Source: Clostridiales bacterium NK3B98 | GTDB taxonomy: Bacteria; Bacillota; Clostridia; Oscillospirales; Oscillospiraceae | Assembly: GCA_000421005.1 (NCBI GenBank) | Contig: ATWA01000008.1 | Coordinates: 18,935 to 82,934, forward strand | Direction: 5' to 3' | Length of the DNA stretch: 64,000 nucleotides | Shown: positions 34,101 to 41,390 of the stretch, piece by piece | How positions within the stretch are numbered: the first letter of the stretch is position 1 | How the letters are laid out: each line of letters starts with the position of its first letter | The notes under the pieces: model-generated | What the model saw: the letters and a program-made list of their open reading frames with translations, nothing else | Databases searched by the model: none | Told to the model about the DNA's origin: nothing | Translations under genes and position numbers: made by a program

Positions 34101-37075
34101 TGGAAGTATTTGATTTCATAGGTGATGGAGTTGGTCTCCGGGTGATAGACCGCCTTCTTCCATACCAGCTGATCTGCCGTGTCATTCTTCTCACCAGCCA
34201 CAAAGCCCTGAGCCAGAATCGCCTGCTCCACGGCATCATCCAACTTCACCACCATCTCGGGCAGGCCGATGGTTGCGCCGTTGGCCATCTTTTCCAGCAT
34301 CTCCTGTTCAAAGAAGATGTGCTTGTTTCTCAGGTTGGTGCCGCTGCCGAAGTAGGTCAGGTCGGTGACGGTGTAGGTGGTGCCGTTTTTATAGATCGTC
34401 GCGGGAATCGTGGGAATACCGCTGTAGTTTTTTTCAAAGCCCACAACCTTGACATTGGTGGAATTGTTGGCAACCGCCTGATAGACCAGACCCTGATGGT
34501 TGAAGCTGACCGGCGGGTCGGTCACAAGGATTTTGACCTCGCTGCCGTCCTTGAGGGTGATCGTCAGCTTCTCATCGGTATCAAAGGATTTCAAGCTGGT
34601 CAGAGTCCAGTCCTCTTTCAACGCATAGCTCTTCCATTGGGCGTCCAGCTCCTCCAGGGTCAACGGCATGGCATCCCCCTCGCCGGACTCCATCTCCGCC
34701 TCCAGCACACTGCGCTGGTCCTCAACCCGGGCTTTGAGCAGCGTTTTGGCAGCTTCCGTATTGATATGCGACACCTTCAGCAGGCTTTGATCGGAGAACG
34801 TGACATCCTGAATCTGAGTCATATCTTTCAAGATCGCATTCAGTTTCTCGGTGTCCTCTGTGGCGTTCGCAGCCAATGCCGTCATCAGCTCGGAGAGCAG
34901 AATGGTTTCACCGCCGGGCAGCTGATAGGTATAGTCCCCCCAGTGGAAGTCCACGGTGTAGCCGCACACCACATACACAGAGAAGCCGTCGGTGGCAAAC
35001 TCCACGGTATCGCCGTTGACGGTGGAATCCATGACAGCCACCTGGTCCTCCCCTTCCCCGTGGAAGTGGACGACGTCAACGTTTTCATAATTATTCAACT
35101 TTTCATTCATCAGCTGAATACTCACCTTCACATCCTGGGTGGGCTGATATTCCTTGCCCGTATCAGGGTCACGAAGGGTGATGTCGAATGCCTTAGCAAG
35201 CTGGACATTTTCTACGCTGTTGCCCAGTTTTTCCGCAGACTTCTCCACATATTCGGAATAACCGTCGTCATTCTCTTTGATCTCAGAGACAACCAGCTCT
35301 GCGTCCTCGGGAATGCCGCTCTTGTTATCGTATGTGACAGTGATTAAATATTCACTTCCATCGGAGGCGGTGACCGTCTGCTGGATGGTCACTTCCACCA
35401 CCATGTAGACGTTGGAATCGTTGGTTCCGTCAGCGTCGAAGGAGACGGTATTGCCCTCCACCTTCACGTCGTCCACGACCTTCACGGTGCCGTCGTCCTG
35501 CACGTTCCAGACCTCAAGGGCGCTGTCCTCGGCAATGGCGTCGTTGGCGATGGTCACAGAGACGGGGTGATCCTCGTCGGGCTGGTATTCCTCCTTGTTA
35601 TGGGCAAGGGAGATGTCATAGGCTGCAACTGCCGTCTTGTCCTCCTGGGCATCCGCAACCTCGCTATACTGGTTGCTTACTTCCTTTACCTGGGCGGTGG
35701 TTCCCTTGGGCATCATGCCGTCCACGGTCACGTCGTTCTGCTCTAGCGTCTGGCTGCGGTAGCCGGTGTCCAGCAGCAGGGCAACGCCCTCCTCGTTGAG
35801 GAACTGAGCGGGCTTGCTGGTGCCGTTGTCGCCAAACAGCTTTTTGCTCGGCTCGCTGTCCTTCAGCTTGCAGCCGGTGAGGGTGGAGAGTTCATCCTGC
35901 TTCTGCTCCTCGGTGTTGGCGCTCACCCAGAGGGCCACATTGTGCTCTGCGTTCTTCTGCTCCTCCAGCTCAGGGTCTTCCTCCCACTGGGATTCCACCC
36001 GGACGGAGAATGCGTCCAGCACTTCCACGCCCTGCTCCTGCTCCTCCACCTGCTCGTTGTCCACATAGCCGTTCATGGAGCGGGGGCCGCTGACGGTCAG
36101 CGCAACGCCGTCCACCGTCCAGCTCTCCATCTCGGTGGCAACGCCCATGAGGGCAAGCTCGCTCAGGCGGTCGGTGTAGGTGGTCAGCTTGGTGAGACGG
36201 GTGAACTTCTCGTCTTTTTTCAGGTTTTCAATGGTTTTCAGCTCGTCGTCGGTGAGAATATCGGAGTAGTTGTCTACCCACAGAGCGGCGCACTTGCCCT
36301 TCTCGTAGCGGGCAATCTCGATGCTGTCGGAACGGTTGACGTTGACAGCGTCGGTCTCAATGCGCACCTCCACCTCAGACTTGGGCTGGATTTTCTTGCC
36401 GCCCGCAGTCAGGGTGACGTTCAGAATCCGCTTGAAGAAGACATAGTCCTCCTCAGCGATTTCCAGCGTCTCGGACAGCTCGTTCAGCTTGCTGTCCATC
36501 TCCTTCTGGGAGAGGAAATACTCGAAGTCGTAGGGGCGCTCCTTCTCCTCTTCTTCCGTCATCTTTTCGGGTTTGACAAGCGCTTCCTTGACGCTCAGAA
36601 CTGCATTGTCGGGAATCCCAGCGCTCTTGTCATATGCCACGGTGACGGTATAGGTCTTGCCTGCAACATCGGTGATAGAGGCAGTAAGCTCTTTCCGCTC
36701 TTCCTCTTCGATGCGCTCGGGCGTCTTCTGCTCAGTTGCTGTCTTTTTCTCTGCCTTCGCCTGATTGTTGGCAGACTTTGCGGGCTGGGCAGTCTTTGCA
36801 GTCTTCTCGGTCTGAGCAGACTTTTCCTCGGTTTGCTTCTGCTGGGATGCGGGAGCTTCCTGTTTCTCCTGCTTCTCAGATTCAGATGCTGTCGTTTGTT
36901 CGGATTCCTGAGCTGCCGCCTCTTCCGAGGATGCCGCTTCCTCATTGGTTGCAGGCTCAACCGTCAGCGTCTCCTTCTCCGCCTCCGCTTGCGCTGCAAA
37001 CGCTTCCAGGGGAGACGCAGCAACAGACCACAGAATTGACAGCGCCATCAGCCCCGCCAGTATTCTTTTTTTCAT
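25184..37075 (-). CDS. Giant secreted adhesin (VWA, Cna-B-like and beta-helix domains)
   Basis: A 3,963-residue protein. A signal peptide (residues about 1-28, ending EAFAAQA) is followed by a Glu/Ala/Lys/Gln-rich linker to about 125. Beta-rich repeats with VTYDNKSGIPEDAELVVSE-type segments follow. A von Willebrand A-like domain (about 995-1200) has the metal-site motif DQSGT. Cna-B-like domains start near 1478, 1915, 2392 and 2525. A right-handed beta-helix (about 2660-3330) has FxxC...GGAI coils, a second short helix lies at about 3440-3680, and a SpaA-like domain (VDGSDYTSLKGAKFNVYKG) ends the protein. There is no LPXTG motif or C-terminal membrane anchor. It starts 16 bases after the GLUG prepilin gene, behind AAGGAGA, as the last gene of the minor-pilin operon. 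A pilus-borne adhesin role is inferred. Confidence 0.85.
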   Translation of the reverse strand: MKKRILAGLMALSILWSVAASPLEAFAAQAEAEKETLTVEPATNEEAASSEEAAAQESEQTTASESEKQEKQEAPASQQKQTEEKSAQTEKTAKTAQPAKSANNQAKAEKKTATEQKTPERIEEEERKELTASITDVAGKTYTVTVAYDKSAGIPDNAVLSVKEALVKPEKMTEEEEKERPYDFEYFLSQKEMDSKLNELSETLEIAEEDYVFFKRILNVTLTAGGKKIQPKSEVEVRIETDAVNVNRSDSIEIARYEKGKCAALWVDNYSDILTDDELKTIENLKKDEKFTRLTKLTTYTDRLSELALMGVATEMESWTVDGVALTVSGPRSMNGYVDNEQVEEQEQGVEVLDAFSVRVESQWEEDPELEEQKNAEHNVALWVSANTEEQKQDELSTLTGCKLKDSEPSKKLFGDNGTSKPAQFLNEEGVALLLDTGYRSQTLEQNDVTVDGMMPKGTTAQVKEVSNQYSEVADAQEDKTAVAAYDISLAHNKEEYQPDEDHPVSVTIANDAIAEDSALEVWNVQDDGTVKVVDDVKVEGNTVSFDADGTNDSNVYMVVEVTIQQTVTASDGSEYLITVTYDNKSGIPEDAELVVSEIKENDDGYSEYVEKSAEKLGNSVENVQLAKAFDITLRDPDTGKEYQPTQDVKVSIQLMNEKLNNYENVDVVHFHGEGEDQVAVMDSTVNGDTVEFATDGFSVYVVCGYTVDFHWGDYTYQLPGGETILLSELMTALAANATEDTEKLNAILKDMTQIQDVTFSDQSLLKVSHINTEAAKTLLKARVEDQRSVLEAEMESGEGDAMPLTLEELDAQWKSYALKEDWTLTSLKSFDTDEKLTITLKDGSEVKILVTDPPVSFNHQGLVYQAVANNSTNVKVVGFEKNYSGIPTIPATIYKNGTTYTVTDLTYFGSGTNLRNKHIFFEQEMLEKMANGATIGLPEMVVKLDDAVEQAILAQGFVAGEKNDTADQLVWKKAVYHPETNSITYEIKYFQPMKQSQPLDFIFGIDQSGTMCTHDATVYNIRAPRVIWMMAMLQRTAYELVSQNGEYIYNPDDGEHKGYDNKVAFVPWGSSKITPVKDSDFLSNAEEIDTWFQSPAVYAHAAEGTNHGYACDALADAAALSMRNHRTPIVIYMSDFVSHAGSTQSQRNRLRLASFKTYSFVVFNNGHTEFSKGWTNSGAYEADDPALFMGIFKNIVLDAIGYYMKGNIAVTDTMPDAISNVTATQTDATGAAAQNPGTVSPESGKVTWQLGNQNPLLPSGTVHTETFTAQLDKNTIYSGAMPTNDKAKVTVNGKEVNSITPKADDPDNLHKGGDITFLLGRLDKKAQIDANSEGVPSKLTQGVQFTLTRVGENDTIKTTQAPDGLFTTDGNGSFVVPYKDASDKVIFGLRESFVLHEVGDSVTEYNDSDDHDEKLVAPDKDWIITVSNAGIITVAPQSGASQTPRATIADAVNPNPPRVVLWNQIVVPATLIPVTVQKVWQDDGRTHYPVPFTIYGVPQGMPYEERPLTAYKQMDTSSQQVKYITGNQSELTWTMTVYVPDKEDENGTEYQYFNYDVISGLNGYNYHYADENKVPTEKLEEYDELDGAKDGVITHNQQYSYVIREHEMAYEDGYYSPTYTNNANPGNTYNHVDNAVDPFSLIAYDNGTGQTTVTAQTAANGSGTIDNVNVAANFQFHIAMGHFEYKDTELSQADLNTYFAFNNHKKLDDITRVRNFFTKIGEVTVEFSKVDGGVTKNYTLKFKPDVGHYFIEDNDIAAPAAHDAYTFRGIALPSDWADNYTSVRRDSNTRTWFRALNGITYNKITMTSNVDSSKKIIVYSNKPSDTKNKLYWNWTKYDQLGDRPELEVMVSGERWHRITSSNTSQSLVRQEYTISGSNPAPLTDTSFNHNNIQIGKQPVLGISNEWKPNKLEAVKIIKNWESTDPDPAKLQAAIEAQKVTDPKDPDYGKYRMEFSLNGTTEKGGTKTVPIFESENAAWSTGKTTGALTETDSTKTRWEGTVYVPKYDVLNTYSRIVKPDYTEEETVQAYQYENASFVEGTLAVQKDDDGEKRGEWNDPSDSTEFEWKTETPETGYGDEPDPEPEGGWKSPRFLRMQTLDTNLDVLDITLEYQYLGPEGKIVREKLVLERNTDTWMGFNNLNVNAVRFNGPQPIGPDRKYQNITLEPTDTNKFISVTLKVKNYFPSFVYSVTYNTEQLKDTFSVFDLMTGTPQALFSYQGINLRRYTWHGDLPDEGGSGTGGTTTPPEVIKTPTFTVTNTFTPYKEVQLRSVFSDRSRDIESTKAIKKVSYIIRQGDTIVRETTPVAVNVSEGGVATGVHTIYLPEGEYSITQRYYLNDETSGYELDGEQDAYTTIWSETNQGENGDIRYNLKIDSDRVINFVNDRKELPIRVQMVWDPALESTEDPLQESGKTLSYGISYNSANSDEPTEFHQGDYSKTVNGGTTEEKTDAAFELEYARQVNDHNAHIPTYSVREGKTDCTLNRKNMEEALPEYALEVTSQEQDGKLVFTINASIHRFDIRISKAWIEVEDGFSYPASLTFTLKRDDDKPIYGTNDRVKTVIVSNKGAPNAWTAGEAIFNDIPILRSAGADATAKYVLTESDSGKTYYTTYVDLTKPTENKFEQNTKADEEYASFKLNDGGIFIEVQNATKPYICKIVETFEDSDDVVEHPFRTLNKAVAWARNPDNVTMDANNPVKIQMLVDYTIPFDDKVELNQSGDNIIITTAATSGGTYNFTPTFTAEQGRLDDDGNRAILKRGDSSDNNASLFTVSHASAALSTEDIIFDGGAVYTKNANGSYNVAGITANTPGGIVLGTKGAVTIKGGTTMRNSNVGTGSNWGGAAYSPNAADGATITIDSAAGKTIEFLNCTAGNGGAIKSYLKPLTVTNNGTLNFVNCKAKYGGALFTEYNGANISITNTGTMLFDDCDATSGVGGAIGAYKSTSNVTITNTSGSISFKDCSTSSNGGAIYADGAVSISGDGASSFTNCVGANGGGIYGKSTVSVTNGSFTGCSAGTDGGGIYSAGAATLTKVTFGKANTADSGCYAKLKGGSIFIDSGAATLTECNFYYSKVGAADNLDTRGGGVAYNGSNELRILGCVFDHCVNESTADYVAKGNGGAVYVQDKATKLTIDKSGTRRSSFTNCSARRFGGAVHWETNGGTVEINNADFANCHTKIKGGGAVFADSTATTISNCSFSGCYSDSTDATYGGGGAVYTNADNATVASTIAISDTTFSDCTVKKYGGAIQFNSTGTTATLTNVSIDGKKDRTTTDANAELGGAIYSKGNLTIKQTGTGKSEIKNCSASDANGGAINVNSGSVSFEGDVVVYDNLSTKSDQQVQANVVLDQNNDTTINTTDIGLGADAHIGVFVTGNNAAPYTTHGQYEQDFGTHGTSTANFNAFTNDRNGLYGEASGTNRIRWQSYLLKLTDDSGELLFYKDDSDQYHPAIFNTLKEGFAAAAGTLYIAGAVKYVEVEEPVKVCLLKNYTQPGTDTGSTDNTSVANTASRDVTFTTAGTEASTSTATVGGQPYVLIFNPGSATDKDTATITRGYTGDSMFTHNSNSGNTLTIANLVLDGGNVATDDESTRNGGIVNVAKGTLSMETDAVLQNSRADKGGAVYVTKGATMTMSTGTINGNTATEAGAGIYVEQGGVLKLSGNPNFGGSDLKGGNGTDKDEIQGTRGNFLTTPLSNKKNGGKNYSKTRQDIYLAEVGTESTADITKYTPASLVITDDITSGDGTIWVWAANQYRYKQLMPFAKLDTGVKFAEKPATGNLEAGTFDAAHLKAFRNAQDDETTENGTDTYLFGTIEGEVEKGNIIYWTGNAGYRKVILRKVDGSDYTSLKGAKFNVYKGSGSSPYIWKDRNDTTNTDELKDKESLASGVFWVGTLPYGVYYLEETKAPDSITIMKSDGTTETRSYTAKWFFMVVGDDTVPESRNGVYMSGGYPSRDDAKQGYNEWNDPTP
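27100..29100 (-). repeat. Cysteine-laddered beta-helix repeats in the giant adhesin
   Basis: About 14 degenerate coils with the pattern F-x-x-C then, after 4-9 residues, GG[AG][IVL]. Examples are FLNCTAGNGGAI, FVNCKAKYGGAL, FKDCSTSSNGGAI, FTNCSARRFGGAV and FSDCTVKKYGGAI. The pattern is like the GGAI/FxxN repeats of polymorphic outer membrane proteins and predicts a right-handed beta-helix with a stack of Cys side chains. Confidence 0.75.
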
Positions 37076-37091
37076 TTCATCGTCTCCTTAC

Positions 37092-39422
37092 TTACTTGTT
37101 GATGACGAAGGTTTCCATCATGGGCCAGTCGCCGTAGTGGGTTCCGATTCCGGTCACGTCCAAAAGGGGATAACGTTCGTTGTAGCGATTTTCGAGGAAT
37201 GGTTTATCGTACACGATTGCCAAACTCTGTTCTCCTGCGACGGGATAGAACTTGTTTAGAGAATTCAGATCTTTATCAATGCGGCCGATGTCTTCGCCGG
37301 TTTCCTTGCCCGGTACTGCGGCAAGTCCTTCGTTTTTGCTGCCATCGTAGTTGACCGCTTCGTAGTAGTAGTTCAGGTCATTCCCTGTGCCAAGCACAGC
37401 TGTGTCAGACAGTGCGCCTGCAAAGCTGCCAGCCTTGCGCTCTGCGTCGGCCTTTACAAGTCCGGTGGCGTAGTTGCCACTCACAGAGGTTCTGCCCTGA
37501 ATGTCGCCGACCAGTCCGCCAGCCTTTGCGGTGCCGTATACAGAGGTGGTGGAGTAGCTGTATCCCACACTGCCGCCGTTCACCGTGCCTATCAGACCGC
37601 CGGCTGTAACGCCCTTCACATTCCAATGCGCCTCGCCGGTGTCCTGTGCCAGATACTTGCCGTCCTTGGTATGACCGCCGGAGTAGCTGTTGGACACGAT
37701 AGTATTAGTGGCTGTTCCAATCAGACCGCCTGCTGTATCAGCATCACCAGTACCAGTAGATTCTACATATACCGCTGCACCGCAGAAAGAAATAACGCTC
37801 GGTATTACATTTTCCTCTGTCTCTCCCGTTTTCACCTCTCTCATCATGACGCCAACCAGTCCTCCTGCTGCGCCGCTGCCCTTGATTGCCAGCTTATCTT
37901 CGTTCTCGCCGACATTATTGTACACAGTTACCCAGCTCAGCGAACAATTCTTCAGTGTTCCAAACACACCAGCAGGACCATTTGTCACATCCGTCTTGAT
38001 GTTTGCAATGGTATGGCTGGCCTTCGCTCCAGCCTCTTCGTCATTGTATATCATGTTTTCCATGTCCACCGGCATGAAGCAGTTCGTGGGAGGCTCTTTT
38101 GCCTTCTGAGAAGAAGCAGCGTAGGTGCAAATCCGAACGCCCTTTTTCTGCTCCGTTCCATAATTGACCGGTTGTTCCTCCGTACCATATACGGCATCAT
38201 AGTCTCCGGAGTTTCTCGCTGGAACGCCTAGAATGGCAGCCATGAACTGATTCCAGTCCAGCTCGGCGGTCTGCATTGCATGTTGCAGCGATCCCAGCGC
38301 TGCCTTGTCCAGAGCAGAAACTGCGGTATTCAGATTCTCCAAGTGGCGAATGTTGGAGATCACCGCTGTGGGTTTGCCTTTGATCTCCTTTAAGTCCGCA
38401 AACAGGCTGTTGGTCTTCACTGCGCTGCTTTCCGCCACATTGGTCAGCACGCTGTTGTTGTTCAACTCTGCCTGAACGATAATGTTCTCTCCGGGGATCA
38501 GCGCGTCGGTCTGGCACACATCTGCAAAATGGAGCCTCGGCGAGGTCACGTCATCCAGAACAATCTCAAACGTGTTCGTGTCAACTGACTTTACACCGTC
38601 TGTGTCATCTGTCTTTCCACCGTTTGTGATCAGATGGAAGACTTTGCAGTTTTTGCTCTGCTCTCCTTTGACTGTCAGGGTTAGATTGATCATTGCATCA
38701 GGGGGGATCGGATCGTCTTTAGCAACGCTGGCCAGAGGAGCATGTTTGTAGCTCACCCGCACCAGCAGGCGCTCCGCATTGATGACCTCCACGGTGGGGG
38801 TCTGAAGCTTGGTGCCTCTCTCCAGGTCCAGCGCCGCCTCGCCGCCGTACCAGCCGATGGCTGCGCCACCCAGGCAGTTGCGGCGGGCGCTCCGGTTGTC
38901 CACGGTGACGGTGTTGTCCTCGGTGGGGGTGTCGTCCAGCTTCTTCAGAGCAGAATATTCTCCTGCACTGAATGTATGGGAAAACCGTCCGGTTTTGCTG
39001 GCGTAGAACACATCCAGAATCTTCGCCTGAGAGGGCGAATAGCGGATCACATAGCTGCCGTTTAAACGCACCGTGTCGTCGATGGATGCCACCGGGAGCA
39101 TATAGTTCAGCACCTTGTCGCCGTTACCGGGGTAGCTGTCAACAGTGTCGCCTACCACAAAGTAGCGAACATCACTGCCATCCTTTTTGCCCAATGCCTC
39201 TTCCGTTTCGGGCAGTCTGGCAGTCAATTTCTGGCTGTCCGCCATGGTGAGATGGTTCTGGGCCGCCACGAAAATCTCTTTGGCAATGGCGTCCATCTCC
39301 ACCTGATGGAGGGAGCGCATATAACCTGCGATTGGAATACTGGCAAACGCCATGAGGACTGCAATGATGCCAATGGTAATCAGCATCTCCGCCATGGTGA
39401 AGCCGCGTTTTGTTCGTTTCAT
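37092..39422 (-). CDS. Large modular prepilin with GLUG repeats
   Basis: A 776-residue protein that starts with a canonical type IV prepilin signal: basic MKRTKRG, then FTMAEMLITIGIIAVLMAF with Glu at +5. After the pilin helix comes a long outer region. The last third contains glycine-rich GLUG-type motifs (GAAGGLVGVMM, DTAGGLIGTAT, VTAGGLIGTVN, AKAGGLVGDIQ), which form beta-helical coils in surface adhesins. Pilins are normally 120-200 residues, so this is a modular pilin carrying a large adhesive head. I chose the ATG at 39422, behind AGAGGTGA. It precedes the giant adhesin. Confidence 0.85.
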   Translation of the reverse strand: MKRTKRGFTMAEMLITIGIIAVLMAFASIPIAGYMRSLHQVEMDAIAKEIFVAAQNHLTMADSQKLTARLPETEEALGKKDGSDVRYFVVGDTVDSYPGNGDKVLNYMLPVASIDDTVRLNGSYVIRYSPSQAKILDVFYASKTGRFSHTFSAGEYSALKKLDDTPTEDNTVTVDNRSARRNCLGGAAIGWYGGEAALDLERGTKLQTPTVEVINAERLLVRVSYKHAPLASVAKDDPIPPDAMINLTLTVKGEQSKNCKVFHLITNGGKTDDTDGVKSVDTNTFEIVLDDVTSPRLHFADVCQTDALIPGENIIVQAELNNNSVLTNVAESSAVKTNSLFADLKEIKGKPTAVISNIRHLENLNTAVSALDKAALGSLQHAMQTAELDWNQFMAAILGVPARNSGDYDAVYGTEEQPVNYGTEQKKGVRICTYAASSQKAKEPPTNCFMPVDMENMIYNDEEAGAKASHTIANIKTDVTNGPAGVFGTLKNCSLSWVTVYNNVGENEDKLAIKGSGAAGGLVGVMMREVKTGETEENVIPSVISFCGAAVYVESTGTGDADTAGGLIGTATNTIVSNSYSGGHTKDGKYLAQDTGEAHWNVKGVTAGGLIGTVNGGSVGYSYSTTSVYGTAKAGGLVGDIQGRTSVSGNYATGLVKADAERKAGSFAGALSDTAVLGTGNDLNYYYEAVNYDGSKNEGLAAVPGKETGEDIGRIDKDLNSLNKFYPVAGEQSLAIVYDKPFLENRYNERYPLLDVTGIGTHYGDWPMMETFVINK

Positions 39423-39457
39423 CCGATTCACCTCTGATTCTCTCTCTCCGCCCTTAC

Positions 39458-39575
39458 GGAGCGATGTTCCTGATCTGATAGCTATCCAGCTTTGCCAGCT
39501 CCTACCCATCCTCCATCACCTTCAGATTCGTAGGAGCGATGTTCCTGATCCGGTATTCATCCAACCGCGCCAGCG
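39458..39575 (-). repeat. Imperfect 75-base-offset duplication at the end of a prepilin gene
   Basis: The 18-mer at 39458-39475 is repeated exactly at 39533-39550, and similarity extends about 25 bases further. On the minus strand the two copies read LARLDEYRIRNIAP (inside the gene) and LAKLDSYQIRNIAP (after its TAG stop, same frame, ending at a TAA at 39454). Confidence 0.8.
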
Positions 39576-40071
39576 GAGCAGCCTGCCCCTCCTTTACCAC
39601 CCTTAGATTGGTAAAGACAAAACAGTGCTTTGACGCATCGTATGTAAAACTATCAAACTTTGTACTCAGTCCCTTGGTGGCGGCTTTATCAGACACCAGC
39701 TGCAGGGAAAGGCTTGCTGGGTCTACACCCGCGGGAAGCTGCTTATAGTGCAGCATAATGCCTGTGCCGCCGTTTGAAATTATGGCTTTGATGCCGTTCT
39801 CTGCGCTGGTATAGGAGGTGACGACGCCATCATCCTTTGTTACGGTTACGTTCGTTGCCACGGACAGCTCCGTGCGCAGTGCAGTTGCCGTGGTGGAGAG
39901 CAATATGCGGGCGTTGGCCGCATCCACCACCTTATCCATGGCATCCTTGGCCAGGGGGATGCCCGATGCCACAATCCCGGTGACCATCAGCATCACCAGC
40001 ATGGAAATCATCAACTCTGCCAGCGTGAAGCCATTTTGATTGGCGAGCTTGTTCCAAATTTTCTCTCTCAT
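39502..40071 (-). CDS. Minor prepilin ending in TAG
   Basis: A 189-residue prepilin: leader MREKIWNKLANQNG, then FTLAELMISMLVMLMVTG with Glu at +5. The outer domain is 140 residues with no clear family. The start at 40071 follows GGAGGGGTGA; the frame runs 20 codons upstream into the previous gene. It ends at a TAG codon, one of only two TAG stops among the complete genes here. Fifteen in-frame codons after it repeat the protein's own C-terminal segment. Second or third subunit of the minor-pilin operon. Confidence 0.85.
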   Translation of the reverse strand: MREKIWNKLANQNGFTLAELMISMLVMLMVTGIVASGIPLAKDAMDKVVDAANARILLSTTATALRTELSVATNVTVTKDDGVVTSYTSAENGIKAIISNGGTGIMLHYKQLPAGVDPASLSLQLVSDKAATKGLSTKFDSFTYDASKHCFVFTNLRVVKEGQAAPLARLDEYRIRNIAPTNLKVMEDG

Positions 40072-40075
40072 GGCG

Positions 40076-40486
40076 TCACCCCTCCGGTGCAGGCTCCACA
40101 GGCTTCTTAGCGTAAGCCACAATGTACTCACTTCCCTGCTGATGGATGTAGCCGATTACATCCATCGATGTTCCCTCGTCATTAATGTCTGCCTCTACAG
40201 TTCCGGCAGCATTTTTTATTCCCCGCCTCAGTTCCATTTTCATATTATTAAAGTCAATTTCATCGAAGCCATTGGGCACGTCCGTTCCCTTTTGGGGATG
40301 TGAGTCCAGATAACCGTTCTTTGCATAATATTCGTCCATCACTTCGCCGCTATGCCGGATCATCTGCTGTGAGGAGACGATAGCACCCGCCAGCATGGTA
40401 ATTGCCAGCGCACCCACCAGCAAGGCCACAAGCACCTCTGTCAGAGACTCGCCTCGCTGGCTGCTCAGTTTTTTCAAGCCGTTCAT
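40076..40486 (-). CDS. Minor prepilin
   Basis: A 136-residue prepilin with leader MNGLKKLSSQRG followed by ESLTEVLVALLVGALAITML. The +1 residue is Glu rather than Phe, but Glu at +5 is kept. I chose the ATG at 40486, which has GGAGG at the right distance; an ATG five codons upstream has a poor site. The stop lies 4 bases before the next prepilin start, implying coupled translation. The outer domain is small and unrecognised. Confidence 0.82.
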   Translation of the reverse strand: MNGLKKLSSQRGESLTEVLVALLVGALAITMLAGAIVSSQQMIRHSGEVMDEYYAKNGYLDSHPQKGTDVPNGFDEIDFNNMKMELRRGIKNAAGTVEADINDEGTSMDVIGYIHQQGSEYIVAYAKKPVEPAPEG

Positions 40487-40505
40487 ATCCTTCGCCTCCA
40501 TCCCG

Positions 40506-41171
40506 TCAACGGCCCAGCTCAGGCACCGACCATGTCACTTCATAGACGGTTTGTTCCTCATTTTTCCCATCGACGCTGACCAGGCTCTCCTTCTTCAAAA
40601 CATCAGCGGTACAGGTCAGCTTGATTTTGTAAGCATCTTCGTTGGAATTTGCAACCACATTTGACACCGTCAGCACCATAGAACGCTCGGCCAAGGTGCG
40701 CCACGTTACATCCATCTCCACCTTTAGCTGATCCTGATAAGGAAGCTGCTCCTGATAAGGATCATCGCTTTGGGGCCTTTTGGGCTGAAGAACAAACACG
40801 GAATCCGCCAAGGCTGCATCCTTCACATGCGCAAGCACATCCGTAAGCTGAACTGTCTGACTGGAGAGGAAGTCAAGGTGGTCTGTGTGTGTCTCCACCG
40901 GAGATTTTCGTTCCATTTTTCCAGCGTCGTTTTTTCGGTATGTCACTTCCACTTTTTTCCCGTTGATCTGCTCTGTCATCAGGGATGCCGCAGAGGAGAC
41001 GGCATAATACCGCTTATCCATCTCAACCATCTGGCTGAGGCGTCCGGCAGACGCAGTGGCGGCAGTAATCAGCACAGAGGAAACCACCATACAAACCAAA
41101 AACAGCAGAAGCGCCATGATAAGGGAAGCTCCCCGCTCAGATTGCAGTTTATTTCTGATCTTTTTACTCAT
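40506..41171 (-). CDS. PilX-like minor pilin
   Basis: A 221-residue protein opening the minor-pilin operon. A leader ending in SERG is followed by ASLIMALLLFLVCMVVSSVLI, which resembles PilX/PilX-N-terminal pseudopilins that start with Ala and lack Glu at +5. The outer part has a short internal repeat (PYQEQLPYQDQL). It has an AGGAGG ribosome site. It probably primes the pilus tip complex together with the following prepilins. Confidence 0.75.
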   Translation of the reverse strand: MSKKIRNKLQSERGASLIMALLLFLVCMVVSSVLITAATASAGRLSQMVEMDKRYYAVSSAASLMTEQINGKKVEVTYRKNDAGKMERKSPVETHTDHLDFLSSQTVQLTDVLAHVKDAALADSVFVLQPKRPQSDDPYQEQLPYQDQLKVEMDVTWRTLAERSMVLTVSNVVANSNEDAYKIKLTCTADVLKKESLVSVDGKNEEQTVYEVTWSVPELGR

Positions 41172-41225
41172 CGCGCACCCTCCTTTCCATCTATCAACAT
41201 AGTACCTTCACATTAATTCATTGTC

Positions 41226-41254
41226 ATTATAGCAGGTCTTCCCATTGTATTCAA
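41226..41254 (-). promoter_or_regulatory. Promoter of the minor-pilin/adhesin operon
   Basis: On the minus strand TTGAAT (41249-41254) and a perfect TATAAT (41226-41231) are separated by 17 bases, about 55 bases upstream of the PilX-like start. This is the best promoter match on the minus strand and should drive all five genes through the giant adhesin. Confidence 0.85.
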
Positions 41255-41390
41255 GTGATTTTAGATCATGTGTCAGATTTTCCTCCGGCTTTTTGCGCAA
41301 AAAGGAGATTTGAAAAGCGTAACCACTCAACAATCTCCCGCCTCCACGCAAAAGCCCCGGCACCCATCGGGGCACCGGGACCGCAGACAC

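Noticed and set aside
31961..35347. A 1,128-codon plus-strand frame inside the giant adhesin gene, with two shorter ones at 25727-27328 and 29063-30544
   Set aside because: Antisense shadows of the adhesin; the minus frame has signal peptide, domains and repeats.
36900..37075. LPXTG sortase substrate reading of the adhesin
   Set aside because: The protein has a signal peptide and Cna-B-like domains, but its C-terminus ends NEWNDPTP with no sorting motif, hydrophobic segment or basic tail, and no sortase gene is in the window.
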